Below are positions 24,768-32,729 of a stretch of 64,000 bases of DNA, piece after piece (the stretch's first letter is position 1; each line of letters opens with the position of its first letter). A model generated the notes under the pieces. That model did no database searches and was not told where the DNA came from. It saw only the letters and a program-made list of their open reading frames with translations. The DNA comes from Cyclobacteriaceae bacterium (GTDB lineage Bacteria; Bacteroidota; Bacteroidia; Cytophagales; Cyclobacteriaceae): NCBI GenBank assembly GCA_026129485.1, contig JAHCHY010000002.1, positions 1 to 64,000 of the forward strand, given 5' to 3'. The translations under genes and the position numbers were made by a program.

Positions 24768-27287
24768 TTATTTTGGATCTAATATCTGGTCAATCCGTAC
24801 GATTGATTCTTCTATGTGATAACGGGTAGCCGTGTCTTTCGTAAGCGCAAGAGCCTGCTTTAAGCTGTTCCGGATGATCTTTAATTCACCCCGAATGAAT
24901 GGCCGGATGTCGGAATGATTTACATTGACCGGTGTAAATCCTAATGCGCTCCGAGCGGCAGGTACTACATTTACCTGGTCGTTTTTCATCAACTGCCCGT
25001 ATTTATCAATCAGTGCCCGTTGCAAATTCCTGCGGTATATATCAATTTCTTTCCCGGTCTTCAATTCGGCCCACAGGCCGTTGCGCAAATCCGTCAGCAT
25101 ATCGTTAACGGTATACACCTGTTGTCCCTGCAGTGATTCTGCATCCAGCAAAACAGCAAACCGGCTGGGGTCTAACAGCAGGTTCAGGTTGTTTACCTGT
25201 ATCTGCCGGATGCGCTCAACATTACCGGCATGCTCAAGCCTTCTTAAAATATTTTCATCCACTAAATAGGCGGGTTTTTGAAATGCCTGTTGGTTAAGGA
25301 ATTTCATAGCTTCCTGCTGCTTCTTTTTAGGAACGTATTCATAGACCGGTCCATTTTGATCGGATGTTTTATAGGTTTCATACACACCGCCTATGTTATG
25401 CACAACATGACCAATGTACCGGCTCCACTGGTTAACCGCATCGCTGTACGATTCCTGCAACGTTTCATAATTCTTTCCCGGCTCGGACGTCCAACTCATT
25501 AATTGAGGAACAATGCGTTTTAAATTTTCTATGCCATAAGTTCCGGCCTTAACGGCATCATTGCCCAAATCTTCGGTTTGCGACCTCGGGTCAACATGGC
25601 GAAGAAAGGTTTGCCGACCGAATTTATAAACCGGGTTGCCGGCACGCTCGGTAATCCACTGATTCAATGTCTTCGTTTCTTCTTCGGGTGTTGTTGCACC
25701 GGGTATGGGCTTATAGCCCCACATAATGGCATAGTCATCATACGGGCCTATCTTATTATTAAAGAGATGAACGCCTTCATCGCCCGGCTGCGCCACATAG
25801 TTTGCCCGGGCGTAGTCCATAATGCTGGGTGTAATGCCCCATTTTTTTGTAAAGGTTGCCGACCGCAAAGAGTCAACAGGGTAGGCATAGCTTGCGCCCA
25901 TGTTGTGCGGAAAGCCAAGCGTGTGCCCTACTTCGTGCGCGCACACATAACGGATCATTAATCCCATATCTTCATCGGACAGCTTAGGCTTACGGGCATT
26001 CGGATTTACAACGCCTGTTTGTGTAAGCGTAAGCGCACGCAGCCATTTGGTTACGTTGTGATACCAGAGAATATCGCTCTCGATGATCTCGCCCGAGCGG
26101 GGATCGTGTGTATGCGGGCCTTGTGCGTTTATAATGGTTGTGGCAATGTAGCGGATCACCGAATAGCGAATGTCTTCCGGGCTCCAGTCAGGGTCTTCTT
26201 CCGGTGTGGGGGCATCCTTTGCCACGATGGCATTTTTGAAACCTATTTTTTCAAATGCCTGCTGCCAGTCTTCAACACCCTGCTTCAAATATTTTCGCCA
26301 CTGAACCGGAGTGGCAGGGTCGATGTAATAGACAATCGGCTTTACCGGTTCCACCAACTCTCCCCGGTTGTAAGCATCCCAGTCTTTAGGCTCCAGCCGC
26401 CAGCGGGTGATGAACTGTTTTTTAACGGTCTTATGCTCAGGCGATCCGTAGTCATTCACTTGAACAGAAAAAAATCCGACACGCGGATCGTACAGCCGGG
26501 GCATCATGGGCTTTTCGGGAAGCAACACAAACGACTGGTTCATTTCAACAGACAGCGAACTGGTTTCTTTGTTGGAAGGTATTTGCGTTCCTGCATATGT
26601 GAGAATATGGCGGACTTCAACATTCTGCGGAAAACTTTTTACAGATGTGATCAGCGACCGGTTTCGGTCAAGATTCCTGATCTGGAAATCCTTGCGTTGC
26701 TCATTGGATAAAGGCCCCAGGAAATCAACATCCGTAGTAAACAGTTCATCTACGCTGATAACATAGCTTAACGAATCTTTACCGATGGCTTGTATATCGA
26801 ATGAATACAATACCGGCTCAAAGTTGTTGTACTTCACCGATTTATAGATCGGCAATTCTTCGCTGGCAATATTGTTGTACGATACAACCCTGAGTAAAAT
26901 CTTATTATCAACCTTATCCCACCGGACAACCTGCTCGCTCTTGGGCGCCATCCCTGCCCCACCGAAATCGAGATTTTCTACAAACCCGGAAGTCTTGGAG
27001 CTCAACAGAAATTCGCGTTTGGATAAAAGTGAATCCGGTATTTCAAAATAATGTTTACTCTCTACTTTATGCACGGTGAATACACCGGGATCGGAAACAG
27101 CTTTTTTGGTGATAACCTCGGAGTAAGGTTTAAAAGGCCCTTTGTCTTTCTTAGGCTCCTCGGCAGGTTTAGCTTGCGGTTGGGGTGTCTTTTTACCTTT
27201 TGATTTTTGTGCATGGCTTCGCGGGGTAAAGCATACAAGCATGATCAGTACCAGTATCAGGTATCTTGTTCGGAATATTCGTTGCAT
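24768..27287 (-). CDS. Secreted zinc-dependent metalloprotease (DUF5117/DUF4953 type)
   Basis: 839 residues with a signal peptide (to about 27) and a lysine/proline-rich linker. Two beta-rich N-terminal domains correspond to the DUF5118/DUF5117 region. A metzincin-like catalytic core carries the full motif HEVGHTLGFPH (451-461) and a Met-turn (SIMDYARANY). A C-terminal helical domain (DUF4953-type) follows. The three histidines and Glu452 are intact, so an active zinc endopeptidase in the periplasm or outside is expected. The 19-bp operator lies 104 nt upstream. The first gene of a minus-strand run: protease, permease, kinase, RR2. Confidence 0.88.
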   Translation of the reverse strand: MQRIFRTRYLILVLIMLVCFTPRSHAQKSKGKKTPQPQAKPAEEPKKDKGPFKPYSEVITKKAVSDPGVFTVHKVESKHYFEIPDSLLSKREFLLSSKTSGFVENLDFGGAGMAPKSEQVVRWDKVDNKILLRVVSYNNIASEELPIYKSVKYNNFEPVLYSFDIQAIGKDSLSYVISVDELFTTDVDFLGPLSNEQRKDFQIRNLDRNRSLITSVKSFPQNVEVRHILTYAGTQIPSNKETSSLSVEMNQSFVLLPEKPMMPRLYDPRVGFFSVQVNDYGSPEHKTVKKQFITRWRLEPKDWDAYNRGELVEPVKPIVYYIDPATPVQWRKYLKQGVEDWQQAFEKIGFKNAIVAKDAPTPEEDPDWSPEDIRYSVIRYIATTIINAQGPHTHDPRSGEIIESDILWYHNVTKWLRALTLTQTGVVNPNARKPKLSDEDMGLMIRYVCAHEVGHTLGFPHNMGASYAYPVDSLRSATFTKKWGITPSIMDYARANYVAQPGDEGVHLFNNKIGPYDDYAIMWGYKPIPGATTPEEETKTLNQWITERAGNPVYKFGRQTFLRHVDPRSQTEDLGNDAVKAGTYGIENLKRIVPQLMSWTSEPGKNYETLQESYSDAVNQWSRYIGHVVHNIGGVYETYKTSDQNGPVYEYVPKKKQQEAMKFLNQQAFQKPAYLVDENILRRLEHAGNVERIRQIQVNNLNLLLDPSRFAVLLDAESLQGQQVYTVNDMLTDLRNGLWAELKTGKEIDIYRRNLQRALIDKYGQLMKNDQVNVVPAARSALGFTPVNVNHSDIRPFIRGELKIIRNSLKQALALTKDTATRYHIEESIVRIDQILDPK

Positions 27288-27391
27288 AGATTATTGAGTT
27301 TGTCCTAAAGCAACGAACAACACGTTTAAAAGGTCGTAGAATTTACATAAACAGCAATTTTTCCTTAACACTGAATTATCTCTGTGGTTTC

Positions 27392-27410
27392 ATAACCCTT
27401 TTCGGGTGAT
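27392..27410. promoter_or_regulatory. 19-bp operator between divergent protease and ABC-exporter genes
   Basis: Plus strand ATAACCCTTTTCGGGTGAT; minus strand ATCACCCGAAAAGGGTTAT. It is one of the closest copies to the consensus. Unlike the other copies, no TAnnTTTG box is found at 20-21 nt on either side. It is 74 nt from the ABC ATPase start (27485) and 104 nt from the protease start (27287), so it could serve either or both. Confidence 0.5.
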
Positions 27411-27484
27411 ATGACTTTCAAAAACTGTGTAACAAATTTTATCTGAGATTGTCTTACAGAAGTATCAGCGCATAATTTATTAGC

Positions 27485-28402
27485 ATGGAAAACATCATCT
27501 CAATCCAAAATCTCAATTTTGCTTATTCGTCAAAAAAGATACTCGACAATTTGTCAATACACGTGCCACGCAATTCCATTTATGGGTTTCTGGGCCCAAA
27601 TGGTTCAGGGAAAACTACTACAATTCGGCTTATGCTCGGTCTGATCCCCCATAGAAGTGATAACATCAATCTTTTTAACAAATCACTGAAGCGTTATCGT
27701 ACAGCAATTTTACAAAATATTGGATCTCTTGTTGAAGCTCCTTCCTTGTACCCTCACCTCTCAGGGTATGAGAATCTTGAATTGACACGTAAGCTGATTG
27801 GCAATATAACAAAAACGAAAATTGATGAAGTGCTTGAAATTGTAAAATTGAATCATGACGCTCATGTTCCAACCAAAAAGTATTCATTAGGCATGAAGCA
27901 ACGGCTGGGGCTGGCCATTGCCTTATTAAATAATCCGGACGTTCTGATCCTGGACGAGCCTACTAATGGACTTGACCCTACCGGCATTAAGGAAATGCGC
28001 GAGTTCATCGTTGATCTTCACCGGCATCATAATAAAACTATATTCCTATCCAGCCATCTGTTAGGTGAAATTGAAAAGATGGCCACTCATGTAGGGATTC
28101 TAAAAACAGGTAAATGCGTTTTTGAGGGCGCGCTCAATGAACTTGAAGCTTTGCTACACAAGAATATCATTCGATTTAAAGTTGACAACGCTGCGGTGGC
28201 GGAGCAAATTATTAACAACCGTATGCCCTCTATTAAAACTTCGATAGAGGCAAGTTGGCTTACACTCCATGTTGATGATGATCTTATTATTTCTTCTGCC
28301 AACAAACTTCTGATTAATCAGGGCATTTCGGTATCCCGTATAGAGCATAAAGCAAGTAATCTTGAATCACTATTTATAGAATTAACTGAGCAAGCACTAT
28401 GA
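27485..28402 (+). CDS. ABC transporter ATP-binding protein (BcrA/LanF-like)
   Basis: 305 residues: one ABC ATPase domain with Walker A GPNGSGKTTT (about 36-45), Q-loop region, signature YSLGMKQRLGLA, Walker B VLILDEPTNGLDP and switch His (FLSSH). The extra C-terminal domain of about 90 residues resembles the bacitracin/lantibiotic-immunity ATPases (BcrA, LanF, EcsA). It should energise the membrane protein encoded by the next gene (4-nt ATGA overlap). Drug or peptide efflux or immunity is the likely role, inferred from family resemblance. Confidence 0.92.
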   Translation: MENIISIQNLNFAYSSKKILDNLSIHVPRNSIYGFLGPNGSGKTTTIRLMLGLIPHRSDNINLFNKSLKRYRTAILQNIGSLVEAPSLYPHLSGYENLELTRKLIGNITKTKIDEVLEIVKLNHDAHVPTKKYSLGMKQRLGLAIALLNNPDVLILDEPTNGLDPTGIKEMREFIVDLHRHHNKTIFLSSHLLGEIEKMATHVGILKTGKCVFEGALNELEALLHKNIIRFKVDNAAVAEQIINNRMPSIKTSIEASWLTLHVDDDLIISSANKLLINQGISVSRIEHKASNLESLFIELTEQAL

Positions 28403-29181
28403 ATAACTCATTTCTCATACGTTCATTGGGTTCAGAGTTTAGCAAGGCTAAAGGAACTTTCATACCCTGGTTAACGATAGGTGCACCTATCATTTATAGT
28501 GTACTTATTTATTTAACGCTATATCATGTAGGTGATAGAATCATCAAACATGATTCTGATGCATGGCAGGCAGTCGCCAATCAATCCTTTGAAGGCCTGT
28601 ACACCCTGCTTTTACCGCTTGCTATATGCCTGTTAACGGCACTAATCTACCAAACCGATCATCAAGCAAATATGTGGAAGCATCTCTACGCACTGCCCAT
28701 TCCAAGGTGGGGTATTTTTTTTGCTAAGAGTTTATTCGTTTATCTGTTGATTGGACTGAGTTTAATCTTGTATGCAATGTTTATTGTTGTTGTGGGTTTC
28801 ATACTGAGCAAAAAATATCCTGCATGGGAACTTACAAATTATTGGGAGGCATTGTGGGGTATCCTGCTACCCACTGCCATCAAAGGTTGGATAGCAAGTT
28901 TAGGTATCTGGTCGATTCAGAATTGGCTAAGTTACCGGTTTCGAAATTTTGCTATTCCGCTTTCTCTGGGTCTTGGTGCCGCACTTGTAGGGGCAATCAG
29001 CATTCAGAGCTGGAAGTATGCTTTTTATTTCCCGTATTCATTCCCAATGCTTTCTCTTGTTGAGAGTAAGGCAGATTTCAACCATTCCATATTACTAACC
29101 AGTTTATGTATGGGTGGAGTTATATTTATTCTTTCAGTTCTTGATGCTCATTGGCTGTATAGGGGTAAAGGGAAAGGATAA
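28399..29181 (+). CDS. ABC-2-type permease (lantibiotic-immunity-like)
   Basis: 260 residues with six predicted membrane helices. The N terminus (FLIRSLGSEFSKAKGTFIPWLTIGAPIIYS) and the second segment (YTLLLPLAICLLTALIYQTDHQANMWKHLYALPIPRWGIFFAKSL) follow the pattern of LanE/LanG, BcrB and related ABC-2 permeases: an exposed Gln/His-Asn-Trp-Lys turn and a 'lpi.r..ifeaKsl' segment. Overlapping the ATPase gene by 4 nt, it completes an exporter of the bacitracin/lantibiotic type. No third subunit is seen. Confidence 0.88.
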   Translation: MNNSFLIRSLGSEFSKAKGTFIPWLTIGAPIIYSVLIYLTLYHVGDRIIKHDSDAWQAVANQSFEGLYTLLLPLAICLLTALIYQTDHQANMWKHLYALPIPRWGIFFAKSLFVYLLIGLSLILYAMFIVVVGFILSKKYPAWELTNYWEALWGILLPTAIKGWIASLGIWSIQNWLSYRFRNFAIPLSLGLGAALVGAISIQSWKYAFYFPYSFPMLSLVESKADFNHSILLTSLCMGGVIFILSVLDAHWLYRGKGKG

Positions 29182-29340
29182 TATGATCGCACTACATATT
29201 TGGTATGCTCTGCGTTGTTTGAATTTTGCATGAAGGCTCACCAACAACAATTTTGGATTGCAGAGAGCAACATATTACCACCATCAGGTGTATGGTCAAA
29301 CCATATCATTACCGGGTGATTCGGGTATCCATTAAGGATA

Positions 29341-29362
29341 GCTCTCAGTCTGTTCTGAGAGC
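29341..29362. terminator. Weak hairpin between convergent genes
   Basis: Perfect 8-bp stem GCTCTCAG/CTGAGAGC with a 6-nt loop, overlapping the last codons of the serine hydrolase gene. No T-tract follows on either strand. It could be a weak terminator or 3'-end stabiliser for the two transcripts that converge here. Confidence 0.35.
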
Positions 29363-30730
29363 CACATATTCTTTTCCAAACGATATATAGACGAGGCGGT
29401 CAACTTCGCCTTTATCGTTTTTTTCAAACCGCAGCATTGACCAAAAGGTTTTATCAAGAAATGAATTGGCGGACTGCGGTATCAGAATAGATTCTCTTCC
29501 CCCGCTTAATTTCCATAAGATAGTCAGGTAGTTTTCTTTCCTGATCACTTCGAGCTTTGCGTTAGGCATTACAAAATCCTGCCCTCCTGAATAACTTCCC
29601 GTGAACGAATCCAACTGGATACTGTCAAGCGATACCGGGGCGCCAATCTGAATATCCCGGTATTCGCCACGGATAAATATGCTTGCTGCCTTGTTCATGA
29701 TTCTAAGCACAGGAGCCGAGTAGTTGTTGGAAAGAACAGCGATAAAGACCTTATCCTGCTGATCATAGTACCGCAGCTCAGAAGCAAAACCGGGTGATCT
29801 TCCGTTGAAGCCGTAAATATCACCGGGTGAAACAAATAGTCCATAACCATAAGTGCCTACCGAACTTTTGGCAAACGGTGTGCACATCTTTTTTACAGAA
29901 GCATCGTTCAGCAGCTTACGGGTAAAAACGGCATTATAAAATTTAAACATATCGCCTGTTGTGGAGTAAACGGAGGCCTGGCCAATTTTATTAGACCAGT
30001 CCATTTTGAATGATCGTGTTAAGCCTGTTAATCCTTCGGGGAAATATCCCACGGCCAGCCGATTGATCTTTAAACCCGTACCGTCATGGCCTGAACCTGT
30101 CATGCCGCAGGGCTTAAAGATTTCATCTGCTATAAAGCTACCATACGATTTGCCGGATACTTTCTCGATGATGTAGGCCAGCATCCTGTAATTATTATTG
30201 CTGTAAATCACCTTGGCACCAGGCTCTGCCGCAGGCGTCAATTCCTTTACCATCTGCACCTGCTCTTCAAGGCTTCTCGGTGTCGCCCAAATTTCCTGGT
30301 TGGCTCCTTCATCCCTGAACAAGGGAAGCTCGTAAGCAATGCCCGATGTGTGCGTAAGAAGCTGGTGAATGGTTATTTTGTCGCCTGCCGGAAAATCATC
30401 AACATATCGCCCGATCAAGTCTTCTGTTTTAAGAAGTCCTCTTTCTTCAAGTATCAGGATTGCCGTGGCGGTAAAAATTTTTGAGTTTGACCCGAGGTAG
30501 AACCTTGTTTCGGGAGTATTGGGTATTGATCTTTCATAATCGGCCATGCCGTAGCCCTTGTTCAGAAGAATCCGGCCGTTCTTTACAATAAGAACACTGC
30601 CGCTAAAAGAGCCTATTGATTCATAGCCTTTTATATACTGAGCAAACTGGTCTTCTTTTGATACGTCCTGCGACAGCATCAACACAGGATGAAGAAAGGC
30701 TAACGTAAAAATAATGTAAACAGGCTTCAT
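29345..30730 (-). CDS. Secreted serine hydrolase of the beta-lactamase/S12 family
   Basis: About 461 residues from the ATG at 30730, which gives a proper signal (KPVYIIFTLAFLHPVLMLSQ). A GTG/ATG-type extension upstream would overlap the preceding gene. The catalytic domain has SxxK as SNSK (81-84), YxN as YSNNN and a late HxG-like region (SPGDIYGFNGRSPG). A short beta-rich C-terminal domain follows. S12 proteins are D-aminopeptidases, esterases or PBP-like enzymes; resistance to beta-lactams is not implied. It starts 4 nt after a paralogous hydrolase gene. Confidence 0.88.
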   Translation of the reverse strand: MKPVYIIFTLAFLHPVLMLSQDVSKEDQFAQYIKGYESIGSFSGSVLIVKNGRILLNKGYGMADYERSIPNTPETRFYLGSNSKIFTATAILILEERGLLKTEDLIGRYVDDFPAGDKITIHQLLTHTSGIAYELPLFRDEGANQEIWATPRSLEEQVQMVKELTPAAEPGAKVIYSNNNYRMLAYIIEKVSGKSYGSFIADEIFKPCGMTGSGHDGTGLKINRLAVGYFPEGLTGLTRSFKMDWSNKIGQASVYSTTGDMFKFYNAVFTRKLLNDASVKKMCTPFAKSSVGTYGYGLFVSPGDIYGFNGRSPGFASELRYYDQQDKVFIAVLSNNYSAPVLRIMNKAASIFIRGEYRDIQIGAPVSLDSIQLDSFTGSYSGGQDFVMPNAKLEVIRKENYLTILWKLSGGRESILIPQSANSFLDKTFWSMLRFEKNDKGEVDRLVYISFGKEYVALRTD

Positions 30731-30734
30731 GCTT

Positions 30735-32507
30735 TTATTTTTTGTAAAAGATTTCCTGACCGTCATTACACCTGATGGAAGTCTTGCCATCTGAAGATTT
30801 CATAAAGTCAAGGGTTGTGGCTTTATCTGAAAAAAAATTGTAGGAAGTAAAGCTGTCAACGCCTGTTCGGGCAAACCGCAAATTAATTCTTGATTCGAGA
30901 TCGGCTGTGGCAAAATCAAGTGTAATATTATCGTCAGCATTCAGCAGCCACATGGAGAAATAGCTTACCGTCCTTTTTTCATACTCCAGCCGCGCAGCGC
31001 AAATCCAGAAATTCGGGTCGCGGGCATCCGGAAACGTACCCTGAATGTGATAGTTTCTTAATTGTCCGAATTTTTCGGTCAGCATAGCACGCTCTTCGAT
31101 AAAGTCGCTGCGTCCGCGTTCGCTTAAAAACTCTTCCAGTCCGTGGGCAGTACCATTTTTATAATCATCCAGAATTTTTGACAACGACTTTTGGATTATG
31201 CTTATCTTATTTTTCTGCTCTTCCGTAAATCCGTACAAAAGGTTTACGGCATCTTCCCCGTCAGCTTCTATGACCAGGTTATTGCCCAGTATGGAAACCT
31301 CCAGCTTTGAATCATTATAATAATAAGCGCCTGCATACTTTTGAAGCTCATCCCGGCTGGTTTTCATAACAGCAGGCGGCATTGTTACCGGCTGTCCGTA
31401 AACCAGATTACGGATATTGCGATCCATAAACCAACGATCCCACGTACCGCCCGGCTGCTGGGCGTTGGAAACAAAGATATAGGTAAGGTTAATGTCCCTG
31501 AACATTCTGAACGTTGCATTAAACCCGCGTTCCGTGTCGCCTCCGTGGTCAATGACCGTATTGTTATCTGCGGGATTCTTATAATTAAAGAGTCCGTACC
31601 CATAATATGTATAGCCGTCATTTCCTGCCGGTATATGTTGGGCGAACATCAGCACAAGCTCTTTGCCCGGAAGTACCTTGCCTGCATGTAAAGCCCGCTC
31701 CCACATATACAAATCTGAAACTGTTGAACAAACAGATCCGCCACCCCACGTGCGCGGATTAAAATGCTGAGCTTTCGCGTTCCCGTTGTTTTTATTGCCC
31801 TGGTAGGCTGTTGCAACAGGTTTACCGAGGAGAAACGGGGTATTATTAACACCGGAGCTTGCCATTTTCAACGGCTTAAAAAAAGTATCGGTCAGGTATT
31901 GATCGTAAGTCTTGCCGGATTGTTTTTCAATGATGGCGGCTAGCAGGTTATAGCCTGCATTCGAGTAAATCCATTTAGCGCCCGGAGCTGTCCGTAACGG
32001 AGAAACCAAAATCCTCGACACCAAATCCGGCTTTGATATGTTTTCAAAATCAGCAGCCAGGTCGCCACCGCGTATGCCGGATGAATGTGTCAATAGCTGG
32101 TGAATGGTGATGGTATTTTTGTCGGGCGGTACGTTCTCAAAAAAATCTGAAATTTTATCGCTCACGCTGAGCTTTCCTTCCGACTGAAGCTTCAGGATAG
32201 CCGCAGCCGTAAACATTTTTGATACGGAGGCTATTTCAAAAATAGTATTCGGCTGTACCGGCTCCTGCGCTTCGCGGTTCGCATAGCCGTAGCTTAAATT
32301 AACCATCACTTCACTGTGCCGGGCTACCAATACTTGTCCTGCATTTCCATAAGCAGCTACAGACGCGATATATTTTTCTATGCTGTTGCGTACCTTCTTT
32401 ATATTAATCTCTCCTTGCGCCTGAAGGGGCTGGGATAACATAAGCAATAAACACGTTTGTGCGAAAATCTTTACACAAGGCACCGGGTGATTCAGATAAT
32501 GTTTCAT
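30735..32507 (-). CDS. Secreted serine hydrolase of the beta-lactamase/S12 family, with C-terminal lipocalin-like extension
   Basis: 590 residues. The signal peptide ends near residue 30 (LQAQ). The catalytic domain carries SVSK (94-97, Ser94 nucleophile), YSNAGYN and HGGDTERGF, so all three S12 motifs are present. About 190 residues of mostly beta structure follow (from about 390) and may bind substrate. With its downstream paralogue it forms a two-gene operon under a 19-bp operator. D-amino-acid peptide hydrolysis would fit the proteolytic theme of the neighbouring genes, but the substrate is unknown. Confidence 0.88.
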   Translation of the reverse strand: MKHYLNHPVPCVKIFAQTCLLLMLSQPLQAQGEINIKKVRNSIEKYIASVAAYGNAGQVLVARHSEVMVNLSYGYANREAQEPVQPNTIFEIASVSKMFTAAAILKLQSEGKLSVSDKISDFFENVPPDKNTITIHQLLTHSSGIRGGDLAADFENISKPDLVSRILVSPLRTAPGAKWIYSNAGYNLLAAIIEKQSGKTYDQYLTDTFFKPLKMASSGVNNTPFLLGKPVATAYQGNKNNGNAKAQHFNPRTWGGGSVCSTVSDLYMWERALHAGKVLPGKELVLMFAQHIPAGNDGYTYYGYGLFNYKNPADNNTVIDHGGDTERGFNATFRMFRDINLTYIFVSNAQQPGGTWDRWFMDRNIRNLVYGQPVTMPPAVMKTSRDELQKYAGAYYYNDSKLEVSILGNNLVIEADGEDAVNLLYGFTEEQKNKISIIQKSLSKILDDYKNGTAHGLEEFLSERGRSDFIEERAMLTEKFGQLRNYHIQGTFPDARDPNFWICAARLEYEKRTVSYFSMWLLNADDNITLDFATADLESRINLRFARTGVDSFTSYNFFSDKATTLDFMKSSDGKTSIRCNDGQEIFYKK

Positions 32508-32553
32508 ATATACGAAAGACTATTCAGCCAGGTGAATAGTTTTAATCATCACG

Positions 32554-32601
32554 CATAATTGAAAATTCAGAAGCAAATATTTATCAACCCTTTCAGGTGA
32601 T
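32554..32601 (-). promoter_or_regulatory. 19-bp operator and weak -7 box, serine hydrolase operon
   Basis: Operator ATCACCTGAAAGGGTTGAT in promoter orientation (32601-32583), 21 nt, then CAATTATG (32561-32554), which keeps four of the six defined bases of TAnnTTTG. Start codon at 32507. Confidence 0.5.
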
Positions 32602-32729
32602 TATATAACGGTGAAAAGCAACTGGCAAAAGAAAGTTACCAAAAGTCGGTGAGACTAAACCCCGGCAATGAAGGAGCAAAAAAGGCATTGAAGGCTATTG
32701 ATGGGTAAACTGTACTTGATAGTATTTCG

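Noticed and set aside
26019-26711. A 230-codon open frame antisense to the zinc metalloprotease gene
   Set aside because: It is a shadow of a long conserved gene; the opposite strand has the HExxH motif and full-family architecture. The same applies to other long antisense frames in ftsI, rsmH, susC and the M28 gene.
29305-29320. Another operator-like palindrome (ATCATTACCGGGTGAT) between convergent genes
   Set aside because: The half-site spacing is 16 rather than 19 bp, it lies downstream of both flanking genes, and no TAnnTTTG box is found at 20-21 nt on either side. Probably chance or a decayed site.
29345-32507. Beta-lactam resistance genes
   Set aside because: The S12 motifs are present, but this family covers esterases, peptidases and PBP-like proteins, and nothing specific to beta-lactamases could be shown.
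32480-32551. GGTGAT and ATCATCAC words near the start of the 30735-32507 gene
   Set aside because: They lack the paired half at the right distance and partly fall within the coding sequence; the true operator is at 32583-32601.
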